From assembly GCA_900708905.1 (NCBI GenBank), contig CAADRB010000034.1, forward strand, positions 1,290,319-1,354,318: 64,000 nt of DNA, read 5' to 3'. This document shows positions 1 to 10,501 of this stretch, one piece after another. Source of the stretch: Hymenolepis diminuta. Taxonomy: Eukaryota > Platyhelminthes > Cestoda > Cyclophyllidea > Hymenolepididae. Every line of letters starts with the position of its first letter. Position 1 is the first letter of the stretch. The position numbers and the translations under genes are program-made. The notes under the pieces were generated by a model that saw nothing but the letters and a program-made list of their open reading frames with translations, searched no databases and was not told the DNA's origin.

Positions 1-371
1 AAAACCTAAAGAATTTTTTAATTACCAGGCTCATCATATTTCTGTTTTTTCATCAAATTTAACACATTCATTATATCCAAGGAAAAGATCTTTTTATGAT
101 ACCTAGTATATAATTACTGTCCCAATTTCATATTTACTTAAAAGGTTTTCTTAAATGTTTGATCTCTATCTTTTTTTCTAACGCAAGACATAGATAGTTT
201 TTACACTGTTAACCCGTATACTTGCACTTCCCCATCCTTTACATCCGTTTAAGCACTTTTGTTATAGGCATTGATTAAATAACTGAGGGTTAATGGAACT
301 GCGAAACCTTACGAATCATTATTTTAAGAGTTGTAATACTCGTTTAGCCTCGTTTTTATATTACCTTAATT

Positions 372-445
372 TCGCACAGATTATACCGTACTGTGTACGT
401 CCGCCAAGTCAGAGGTCACGACGCCAATGTCGATCAGCGCACGTT
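372..445 (+). repeat. tRNA-like short dispersed repeat, copy 1
   Basis: The segment shares with the copies at 19846-19910 and 48648-48714 the exact string GTCAGAGGTCA (here 408-418). A box-A-like stretch ending in GATTATA lies just upstream, and a looser match to the downstream core follows. The order box A, about 20-35 nt, box-B-like motif resembles a tRNA-derived SINE or a decayed tRNA copy. The copy is degenerate and no poly-A tail or target duplication is visible. The call rests only on the similarity between copies within this window. Confidence 0.4.
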
Positions 446-3400
446 CAGTAGGTCCTAGTCAACAAGAGGATTCCTCATAAAAATGATTCCACGATACCTT
501 GCCTCTACCCACGTTAGATGTTGTGAACACTTCTCCTAATGGACTTGGAAATTTTGTATTGCAAGGGAGTTTAGTGTGGCAGTACATATGTATAAAGTTG
601 AGCAGCACAAACATGGATTTTTAGTCAGCTGAGAATATAAACAGTTAAGGCTGGGATAAATTCGCTGAACTCGGAATACCGCATGTAAGATACGAACTCT
701 TTAAACAGTTACTCAAACTACTATATTATCATTTTGGGAAAATTCACACTTTCGTGGAGTCATGAGTTGTTACTAATTTAGGCTCAAAAGAAATGCATTC
801 TACCACTTCTGATCTTCACTAGAAACTGGGGCTTATCTTTATAAGCTACATTATTCTATCCGAAAAGGCGTATTCCTATCAATACGCATAAGTTGACCTA
901 TATAGTTCACAAACGCGGTAAATTTTCCTTCGTCGCATTCGCATATTATCGACTGATATTTAAACAATGATTATGTTATTCCATGATGAGTTGAATTCAA
1001 GTCCGGTATTTCAATTTATCACCGCTGGCTCTGTCTGAACAAAGAGAACTTAACTTTGAATTGTGGATTCTGTCCGCCTTAAATCATTCGAAATTATTAA
1101 ATCGTGTGCCAAATTTACATTACTCGAAATGTCAAGACACCGGGTATAATACATAAATTACTTTTCATAATCCCAACGCTGAGCATGCGTCCACTATTTG
1201 GTTCATTAACACGCAATGCGTAAATATGTTAGCATTTTTTTCAATTTGTCGGAATTAAAAGGCTTGAAAAAAATCGAATTTCCTGTCATTAGTAAATGTG
1301 CACTCTAGCGTAGTGGTACAAAGTTTGATAAGTTACTTAAATATAAATTAAATCCGTATACAAACTAGGTGCTTCTCCGTTAACTCATAAAAATTTACTT
1401 AAAAAGGATCTTGGTTTTTTCCAGTTTTCTCAATTCCAGGAAATTATTTCGGTTTTTAGACTATTAAGAAGCTGTTACAATGTATGGCCAGACCCTGTTA
1501 TCAAGTGAGTTAACAATTTCCTCAATCCCAAGGGAGAGAGACTTAACTGGACAAGAGTGGTCTAGTAACCAGACTAGATCAGACAAATTATTGATAATAA
1601 CTAAAAATCTATTTATGCACAAAGAATTGGGTTTGGTCGATTTGTGATTGACCGAAGATTAAATCAATCAGTGGGCCTCATTATACGATTTTGGCAATAT
1701 ATTTTTGCTTAGACAATGGATAAATGATGGTTGACCACTTCATGATTATGATACGTCATTCTGATGACGTGACATAGATATTGTACTTTCGGTGCACGCT
1801 GAAGGACTCTTCTACCCTCCTATCGGAAACTCATGATGTAAATCAATTGGAGCTGGTTCGCAAACCTTCGATTTTGAAAACGGTAACAAGTGATGTTGAT
1901 CTAATAATAATGCTGACAAATTTAATGAAGTACCTCACTTATTCAAAGAAACTGAAGAACGAACTAACTAACCAAAGAACCCCCTCGAATTTTACCGATA
2001 TTTCTACTTGTAAATCACTCAGGAGCCTTTGGCTTAATCGATTTGAACGGAAATTGATCCTAAGTAAACCTTGTAATTTATTTAAACTAATTAAGATGGA
2101 TTATCAAATGCACATATAGCGATAATGTATTTGTTTTAAATATACAAATTGTAAATTGTATCCATTTATGTTGTAAAATTTTCTTTATGTATGTATTATG
2201 AAAACTGTTATTAAATCCCAGGTAAAAAGGTTATTATTATGCAGTGGTGAAGTGGGAAAAATGCCATGACCTCGGCTACGTCACTATATTTATTCCCATT
2301 TTTGCATATCAGGTGATTGGATCGACTAAACACAATTTTCAAAGATTGCCCAGAATAAAAGTTTTACGACTTTTATTTTCAACCAAGGGCACGAGCTTAA
2401 TAACGCATTGTTGATTGGGGAGACCGTACACCCCAGAGCTTAGATCTGTTTTAAGACCAAACAGTCGTAACCAAACCTTTCGTCAGTAGTAGCTTGTACG
2501 TCGGACATCAGATAGAAACGGAATAAGAAATACGGTTATTTGTCGAAACGCATTCGATGAGCATTCGAGGCCTCTCAGTGGTATTCCAGCCTTTCTCGAT
2601 TTCTGGCAGCGCAACACTGATTGTTCTTATTTTTTAAATATTGCTTATAAAGCACCTTTAAATCTCAGTATTTAAAACAGGCTCCAGTTTTCAAATAAAA
2701 TAGCATTTGGGTAATTCAAGTTCAAAATAAAAGTGAACTGAAAATTATACCCATTTATTCTCAAATAAATTTATTTTTAATGTAGTTAGCTGCATCATTT
2801 CAATTCATTTTATTTTTATTATAAATTTATGTATTCGCATTGTATGCAATGGAGTTCGAAATAGGCATGAATATTTTAGGACTCTTTGTATATTTTTGAA
2901 ACATTCGGTATTGAAATAGCTTTGAATGAACAACAGTTTGATACTACTTGTTAAAAATTTATCAAGTTATTAAAATGGCTTGAAATTTAAATCCCTTTAT
3001 CAAAGGCAAAAGTAGGGGATATTTTATCACTTTCAGGTCCAATTGTGCGGTAGAACAACGGGTATGGAAAAGCAGAAGTCACTTAAATGTGAATTTAGTC
3101 ATATTTTGTTTCGGCAGCAAACAGAGATCGCGTATCTGAAACCCATCGGTGCACAAATGATTTTTTATTTTTCCTTGAGCGGGTACTTGAAGGCAGTGTT
3201 TACAAGGAATTCAGTTTTCGAAAAGGATAATAATTACCCTTGCAGTTTTAGTAAGTTCGCTTGCTTTAACTACTTGATTTTATATTTGCGCATTTCGTCT
3301 AACGCACTTCCGTTACAATGCTATTGTTTTAGAAATCCGTAATAAATGTATAGAATATCTGTTACTTCAAATTCAATAAATATGTAATGAGCTGCAATTT

Positions 3401-6400
3401 ATGCAAATATTTTTTTTCAAAATTAAACTTCGGATTTCATTCAATTTTTAAGAGATTGAATTTGTAAATCCAGTGAGGATTTCTTTAACATCAGCTGAAT
3501 AATTTTTTGGAAACCTTTTTCAATGAGAGTTCCCTGGAGAAATTTTGACTTATGATAAAATCATAGAGGACAAAAATATTTGCGAATTTATAATTAAATA
3601 AAATAATTCCATTTGGCTGCGACTTTACAGAAAGTGATGATTTCTAGAATTCCTATTCAGAATGAACTGTTTTACAGTGGTCAATGGAGTAATTATCAAA
3701 AAACGCTTATTTATTGATGCTATCACTGTAGTTTAACGACTGAAATCGATAATACGAAAGGTTATCCGTTTTACTGATTACTTGTTCCAAAATGCGTCTG
3801 CATTGACCGAAATAAATGTTGAAATGTTGAGGATATATTTGCATTTCAGCCCGATCAAATCTGATCAGTTAATGTCCGAATTAAAATACACTTTGGCATA
3901 GATATTATAGTTTCAACACTGCATTCTCCGAGGAGAAGTTGAAAAATGAAGATTTTTTAAGAACTGGAATTGTTATCAGCATCTTCTTCTCCCCTAGGCT
4001 GCCAAGATACCTGAGAAATTAATTCTGATTGAAGATTATTTGTCAAAAACGATAAGTAAATAACTGGACTAGCTGTCAGTTTACATGGACTGTTATTATT
4101 ATACATTTTACAAATCAATTTTAACTTCTTTTAATAACGTACATCTCGATTTACACAAACTTCTTCATGATGCATAAATGAGGTTTACAAATTGGGGAGA
4201 TTTTGTCATTGAAATGCAATACCAAAACATTCAGTGCGACTAGACCTTACTTTAGGCAACTCACACTTCTAGTTATGTTACGTAGTTGTTTTAACTAAGA
4301 AACCCAAACTTACTTTGAACACTGACTATGCAGATGTGGACGCAAGATTTTCCAAAAAATTTCTTTGAGAGAGAATTATTATCTATTTGCATGTACCATG
4401 CCTGTTTGGCAATCCACAATTCATATGATTCATCAGAACATGCCAAATAGAATTCTATTTGTTTGTACTCAGTTTTTATTATTAGTACAGCTGTGTTTCA
4501 AGTGAATTGTATTAATCAGATACGTTTAAATCTGAGTCATTTTAATGTATAAGCTTGAAACCCGGTCATACGCATCCAATGGTTGTTCGAGGGGATCAAT
4601 AACCAACCTCTTTAGACCATTTAATAAAACTTTCTAAGTTCATTAAGGCAAATATTAACAACACTTGAATTGAGTAGAGGGAAGGTGTTCTGAAACACTC
4701 AATTACGGCTGGTCATATCGTTTACTAGATAACTGTTAGATCAGTCAAAGTTCCTCAAACTCTTCCCACAAAATATGACTAAATAGATATGTTCACCATT
4801 TCAAAAACAGAATAAACTGATGTAAGTGATCACAAATAGACTTTACTTTTTTAAAATACCTATCAATAATCCTCCCATTTTTAATGAGAATTTTAATTTT
4901 TAAATCAAAAAAAATAAATGTTCAAGAGAAGAGTTTATTAATGGTGTAAAATGAAAAGAAAGAAAGAAAAGAAATTAGCTGTCAATCGGTGTCAAAATCG
5001 TGAAATGAGAGGGAGGAAAGAACTGCCGAAAATAAATGAGCGAAAATGCATCAAACTTTATTCAAATCCATTTTTAATAATCTCTGTCACTCACAACTCC
5101 AGTTCAACATATTTTGTCCTACGTAACAAACGTTGAACTTTAGTTAAAATATTCGATAACAGTTATCCCATTTTTTATTCATGAAAGTATTTTGAATTCC
5201 ATAACTTAGTTTGACATTAGTAATAATCTCCAAATGGGTGTCTTTTTTAGTAGGAGAATCTATCAGTGACTAAATGACATGTAATAAATACTCAAAAACT
5301 TTTTTAAATTCTATCGCCGTCCCAAATGATCGCTCCAGTTTTTGTGACTCGTCTACCAAAAAAATAAAGACGAGAGTGAGGATTTGAGGATTGTGGTGAG
5401 CGATAATGTATGGTTGTGAACATATAGGTTAATCACCATGGGGATACTCTCACGTTGATTTGTTATGATTGCCACTCACTTGAACACCGTCTGTGTCTAG
5501 CAAGTTTCCATCATCTTCATTTGGAGAATGCTGAATTAGTAAGCTAGGAAATAAGATTACCTGGATATTTTTATTTTAATAACATCTTGACCCTTGCCTC
5601 TGAGTTAAATTGCAAAAAACAGAAATGAATTCCAGCCATCCCTAAATCACTTTTACTATCAACATTTTGTCCAATGCTAATAAATAGATATGAAAAATCG
5701 TTTTGCAAAATCACCATTTTTTGCCCTTGCACTTCCTGTGTCACAGTCATTTCAAGGTATTGACATGGTATCCAACTTAAAAGGCAACCAAAATGTGAGT
5801 TGAGTCTTTTTGAACATCAAAACTACCAAAAAATTGGTCATGAGCTTCGATTATAAATTCATTTTCTAGTCCGACCGGATTTTTAGCTTCTGTAGATTAT
5901 CCTATTTTTTCGAAAGTCATCGCACAGATTTTACTTGATGTTCCTAAGACAAATAGGTATGGAAAAACTTTTTTGAAAATATTTTCATTTATATATTTTC
6001 AGAGACAACTGTATAGTTTTCTCCTAGAAAAAGTCTAGTTCAATCAAAGAACAATAAATTCGAGTAGTAGACCATGAATGCAATTCGAAAGACCTAACAT
6101 TTAGAACATTAAAACAACTTAGAGAGAGAGACGTAAAGACGTAGTTTATATTCAGAGTTTCTATCCTTGTCAAAAAAATAATGCATTTATTCCATAACCT
6201 CAGTTGCATCTAGATTTGGTGAATTTTGCCGCACTGTGTTACGCCTAGGGACTGAAATTGAGATGTTCATCTATGTAGACTCATGTTTATTCTGTAATGG
6301 AATATTCTCACCCTAGTACTTGAGATAGCCGCCTATTTGAGAAGTTCATTATTATTATCATTATTACCCACGGCAATACAAAAAATGTACCACTTTTGAT

Positions 6401-7000
6401 TAAACATGGCAACATTGAATAACGGAGTCCAGCAAATGATAAATGGGAGGGGATCGAAAAGACAAGAAAATCTAAGGTATCAAAGAGTCACTTCGTCCGA
6501 TTTTTGGACTCGAGTGGTACAATATTTACCAAATGATCAGTTCAAGTTCACCATTTGTTTCCTGTATTGCAGCAAATGCTTGTCTACTAAATTCGGCGCT
6601 TATTGATTGGTATTCTTTAATCAAGAAGGGTTGGTTTTGCGACCTCAAATCATTATTTTTCTTCCAGCGGTGGAGAAGGCAAATGACCTTATATGATATC
6701 CCACAACTTTCAGTTTTATCATTGCAGAGAATTTCATACTTTTTATCCACGGCTGATTCCTTTTATCCCTTTCTAGCGGAAAAAGAGATTGGCATTTCAT
6801 TATAAAATATATATAATCAACTCATCCTGGTATGATTCTTGAAGTCCCCATTAGCTCTAATATAAATGCTGATGCTCACTTGAAACTAAATTATTATTCG
6901 TTTTAACTGTCTAAAACCTCAGATAATGATCAAAGGATGCTTTTTAGTGAAACGTGGCAAGCCCCCAGTGGTGGTGAATTTAAATCGTTTCAGCGCAGAA

Positions 7001-7024
7001 GTTAAAGTAAAGTTAAAGTTAAAG
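7001..7024 (+). repeat. Short GTTAAA hexamer array
   Basis: Four imperfect copies of GTTAAA/GTAAA lie directly before the repeat core at 7029-7044. The array may be the decayed internal part of the neighbouring tRNA-like element rather than an independent microsatellite. Confidence 0.6.
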
Positions 7025-7028
7025 ATCT

Positions 7029-7090
7029 ATGTTCATCAGTGCACACACAGTGACCCAGAATGGTCAACCGCACTAACTGAGTCTGGCTAA
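7029..7090 (+). repeat. tRNA-like short dispersed repeat, copy 2 (partial)
   Basis: The core ATGTTCATCAGTGCACAC matches the core ATGCTCATCTGTGCACAC of the better preserved copy at 19891-19909. Further downstream both copies have a similar CTGAGTCTGG / CTGAGTTTGA stretch, so the similarity extends past the core. On the minus strand the 7056-7090 part also contains TTAGTGCGGTT, which resembles a tRNA box A. It is probably an old copy of the same element. Confidence 0.4.
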
Positions 7091-8014
7091 TGAAAGGGAT
7101 GACAGAATTCGAGTTTTTTACCAGTGAGGCTTCATGATGTTACTTCTAACCAAAAGTGAATGTCATAAAACATTTTCCTAAATAAGCTTGGATGTGATCA
7201 CCATGCACTATCAAAAACTCCCTAAACATGCAACCCCTACGCTTCAATTATCACTTTACTCACTGTTAGTTAATTGTTAAACCAGTAACTTCCCTATAGA
7301 AATGTATTTCGTGAAAATAAAACACTCTCTATTGGAAATCGTACATCCTATTTTGTCGAGATTTGCAAGTTACACCGGATAAACCTCTTTGTATCCATCC
7401 TAAGAACCCACTATTGTCGGATTTGTCTAATTCCAGTTAAGTTACCCGCGTTTTTATTATAGGGAGACAGCAACAGGGCGGTGGGGAGACCCAAATTAAA
7501 ATTCATTGACAGGAGACGACAGTAAACCATCGAAAAATTTTCAACTATGTTTATGCCTGCTGATATAAAATAAGTAGGACTATCACATTCACATTTCCAA
7601 AAAATAAAGAAGCATTCACGGTGCTAAGATATTCCCAACAAAAGTTAACATTACAAAGTTTATCTAATTAAAAGACGATTCTCAGAAATTTAAGTCAGTT
7701 AGCTGATCTGAAATAACTGTCGAAAATACCTGAGTGTTCGACAGTAATTTCCCAATAATAATCGTTCTGAGAAATATAAACGAAAAAGCATCTTAAGTTT
7801 TAAGTTAAAAGTTCGCATCACATCATGAACAACCACATTTATCAAAACTACTCAAAATAGGGCTAAGAAAGAACTACCCGAGCCCATTAGGAAAAACGTT
7901 CCCAAAACTTGACTTGGAAAGAGGGAAGTGTCGCTTCTATGAGAAACTCACATTCTATCACCCCTCTTGTTGATCAGAATTATCAATGGCGATTGGTCAC
8001 TCGCACCATTGGAT

Positions 8015-8052
8015 GTACACCGATGGACATTGATTACATAACCTCTAACTAG
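8015..8052 (-). repeat. tRNA-like short dispersed repeat, copy 3 (inverted)
   Basis: Read on the minus strand this segment gives TTAGAGGT, six bases, then ATCAATGTCCATCGGTGTAC. This aligns without gaps over about 34 nt with the copy at 19874-19907 (TCAGAGGT, six bases, ATCAATGCTCATCTGTGCAC). Ordered similarity of this length in an inverted copy is unlikely by chance. It lies just downstream of the Yae1-like gene and may be in its 3' untranslated region or flank. Confidence 0.5.
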
Positions 8053-8207
8053 GCAGGCATGCACATTCACCACTGCGACACAGATGTAAAAAAATCAATA
8101 ACAAAGACTTTTTATGGAAGTTTCAGAGAAAACAACCCGGAAAAACAACAAAACCTGCAGAAAATTATACAAAATGATGTACTGTACACTGAATACTACT
8201 GTAATGT

Positions 8208-8633
8208 TCACTTGTATGACTTTAAGAAATTATTCACCTCATCTTTAACAATATTCGCCCTTGTGGTAAGGTCAGTAGGAAGGGTTTGTTGGTCAGAAGA
8301 ATTAAAATACCGCTTTTTCAAGGCCAATTCACGGATTACATCAGCTTCAATGGATTGCAAACTAGATAAAAGTTTTGCGAGTGAACCATCACTAGAACGT
8401 TTCGATTTGAGAAAGAGAAGGCGACCTTCGAGTATCCCGAAATCCTTCACAATCTCGAATCCAGTATTTAACCCCATGTCAAATACTCCAGCCAAACGAG
8501 TTTGAAAACCTTCGGACAAGGCTTCACGTTCCCCATTCAGCGCGACATCGTGCATCTTCTTTGCCCATTCCTGGTTAGCTAATTCCATTTCTGCGCACTT
8601 GTCATCAACTGTAAAGTCAAACACATCGTCCAT
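8208..8633 (-). CDS. YAE1: Yae1-domain protein (YAE1-like adaptor for Fe-S protein assembly)
   Basis: One open exon encodes 141 aa from the ATG at 8633 (MDDVFDF); an upstream in-frame TTG at 8666 is not a plausible start. Residues about 37-80 carry glycines at roughly four-residue spacing (GEREALSEGFQTR, GVFDMGLNTGFE, FGILEGRL), the deca-GX3 signature of Yae1 and Lto1. The preceding DVFDF and NQEW segments match the N-terminus of YAE1D1 proteins. In yeast and human, Yae1 pairs with Lto1 and recruits the ABC protein Rli1/ABCE1 to the cytosolic Fe-S targeting complex; that role here is inferred from the family. The C-terminal half is charged and unlike the human protein, which is longer. The gene is divergent from CHID1, with 375 bp between start codons. 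An upstream non-coding exon cannot be excluded. Confidence 0.75.
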   Translation of the reverse strand: MDDVFDFTVDDKCAEMELANQEWAKKMHDVALNGEREALSEGFQTRLAGVFDMGLNTGFEIVKDFGILEGRLLFLKSKRSSDGSLAKLLSSLQSIEADVIRELALKKRYFNSSDQQTLPTDLTTRANIVKDEVNNFLKSYK

Positions 8634-9008
8634 CTCTCGAGAGTACGCTACAAAGTGACCCAACAACTTAAATAACCCACTTTCCTTTAAAAAATTAAAA
8701 CAATTGTGTGAGAAGATATAATGCCCAAAAGTGCTTGCAAATTGTGTTTCTTTCCGCTAAAAAATATAAAAATCACATTGAGCACAGGAATTATTTTGTC
8801 TTTGATTACCGGTCAAACACATATTAATTTATCCATCCTAGAACAATTAAAAATAAAATTTTACGTAATAAATTATAGATCTTAAAAGAATTATTTTTGC
8901 AGTAATTTAAGGAAAATATGTAATATTTCGTAGTTAGATAATGATACTGCCATATTAGCCAAATAGTGATTTGCCTCAAATAGCTTATAGGTTGATTTTC
9001 ATTGTCCT
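8634..9008. promoter_or_regulatory. Shared upstream region of the Yae1-like gene and CHID1
   Basis: Only 375 bp of AT-rich DNA separates the two divergent start codons, so the promoters of both genes must lie here or inside the first exons. I see no clear TATA box or conserved motif. A bidirectional promoter is inferred from the geometry alone. Confidence 0.45.
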
Positions 9009-10501
9009 ATGGGGATAGAAAGCTATAATAATGCACTTTTGCTTGGATTTGCATGTGCCTTCATTTTACTCCATAGTGCTTCAGCGGATGAAGGGGAAGA
9101 AGTACATCCTTTAATTTTCATTCAATGAAACTTAGGTAAAACCCACTTTGAGTCAGCAAATTGACTTAAAGAGGTTTCTCCGTTCTTATAATTATGTTGA
9201 TACTTATGAAGATATTAGCAAAAAACTCAGTTATGATGTCCTTGCTTATATTACACCGGTAATTTTCATTTACTCGGTGGTTATCCGAAATTAGTGGAAT
9301 TCCGAAGGTTACGACATAGCGAAGATGTTTGCAAAAAAATTCACCATTATTTCTCCAGTTTGGTTTCAGTTAAAACCGGTTAGTTACGAGATTGATGGTG
9401 TTCACAATATCGATAAGGAATGGATGAAAAGTGTCAAATCAGCCAATAACTACGTCACCTTTGCCCCTCGGGTCATTTTTGAGCAATGGAATGCCGATGA
9501 TTATCAGAAAGTTTTGGCAAACAATCGGCATAGGTTAGATTGCATCAAATCCCTTCGCAACTTCTGCAAGGTATTTTAATGTCTACACATTTTTCCCCTT
9601 TTATTTGGGTTGATCTATCACATTCTTGTTTTCCTCTCAGATTCATGACTTTAAGGGATTAACTTTGGAAGTTTGGAATCAACATCTTGGGACATCCCAG
9701 CAGTAAAAATGTTTATACAGCCTGTATTATCTATTCCTTTAGAGCTCTTATTGATTTTCTGATCGAACTTGCCAAAGGACTTCACGTTGATGGAAAGATT
9801 TTAATTCTTCCTATTCCTCCATCTATATACAAAGGGTATATGCCTAACTTATTCCTTATTTTTTTATCCTAGAAACTTTGAGGGAAGGTTTGGGAAAGCT
9901 CACTTTGATGTGCTGGTAAAATATATTGATTACTTCAGTCTAATGACCTATGACTACTCAAATCCCTATTCGTAGGTTCATCTTATTGATCCAATTTGTG
10001 TTCAGGCCTGGTGAAAACGCACCTCTGAAATGGATGATGCAGTGTGTTAAAAACCTAGTTCCTGATGACAAAGACACTGTGAAACGTGCTCAAATTCTTA
10101 CTGGTATTAACTTTTATGGAAATGATTATATTCCTTCACAAAGAGATGGTCGAACTGTTGTCAACCATGAGTAAGATAAAACCGTTCGATTCTATAACTC
10201 TTTCGCCTCAGAGTAGTTGATATTGCGAAAAAATTTTCTCCGGAGTTTAAATGGCATACGGAGTCTTCAGAACACTCAATGGAGTATACGTAAGTTGCGT
10301 TCGATTCCCTTGTCTATTCTGTTGTTTATATTATTGCTGTTATTTTTCATATACAGCGATGAAAAAGGTAACCAACATTCTCTCTATTTCCCCACTATCT
10401 ACTCCATCGCTAAGCGAGTTTCCATGGCAGAGGATTTGGGTACCGGATTGTCAATTTGGGAGATTGGTCAAGGATTTAAGAGTTTCTATGAGCAGATTTG
10501 A
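9009..10501 (+). CDS. CHID1: Chitinase domain-containing protein 1 (CHID1, SI-CLP type)
   Basis: Nine exons give 377 aa (human CHID1 about 393): 9009-9101, 9136-9258, 9295-9570, 9641-9702, 9743-9835, 9873-9971, 10006-10170, 10212-10289, 10357-10501. All junctions are GT-AG and in phase. Exon 1 encodes a signal peptide with hydrophobic core ALLLGFACAFILLHSASA, so the product enters the secretory/lysosomal route. Diagnostic CHID1 strings follow in order: YITPWNSEGYD, FTIISPVWFQLK, LEVWNQ, FSLMTYDYS, GINFYGNDY, VSMAEDLGTGLSIWEIGQG near the C-terminus. The fold is glycoside hydrolase 18-like, but the chitinase DxxDxDxE motif is replaced by DFKGLTLEVWNQ (residues 167-178), as in other CHID1 proteins, so carbohydrate binding is more likely than chitin hydrolysis. 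Six of the eight introns are only 34-41 nt. Identity is close to certain; exact function in this worm is inferred. Confidence 0.93.

Larger units (their letters stand above)
1..8207. other. Intergenic region without a recognised gene
   Basis: About 8 kb of AT-rich sequence in which I recognise no protein family on either strand. The open frames are short (about 110 codons or fewer), have no splice-linked continuation that I could find, and look like chance. The region does hold short dispersed repeats: tRNA-like relics near 372-445, 7029-7090 and 8015-8052, and a small GTTAAA hexamer array at 7001-7024. It could contain untranslated exons, regulatory DNA or a fast-evolving gene that I cannot see. 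Confidence 0.6.

Noticed and set aside
1781..2119. 112-codon frame in the left gene-free region
   Set aside because: No domain, no ATG in a convincing position, and no linked exons; probably chance.
8059..8505. 148-codon open frame on the plus strand
   Set aside because: It is antisense to the Yae1-like coding region and its peptide matches no family; the minus-strand frame carries the recognisable domain.
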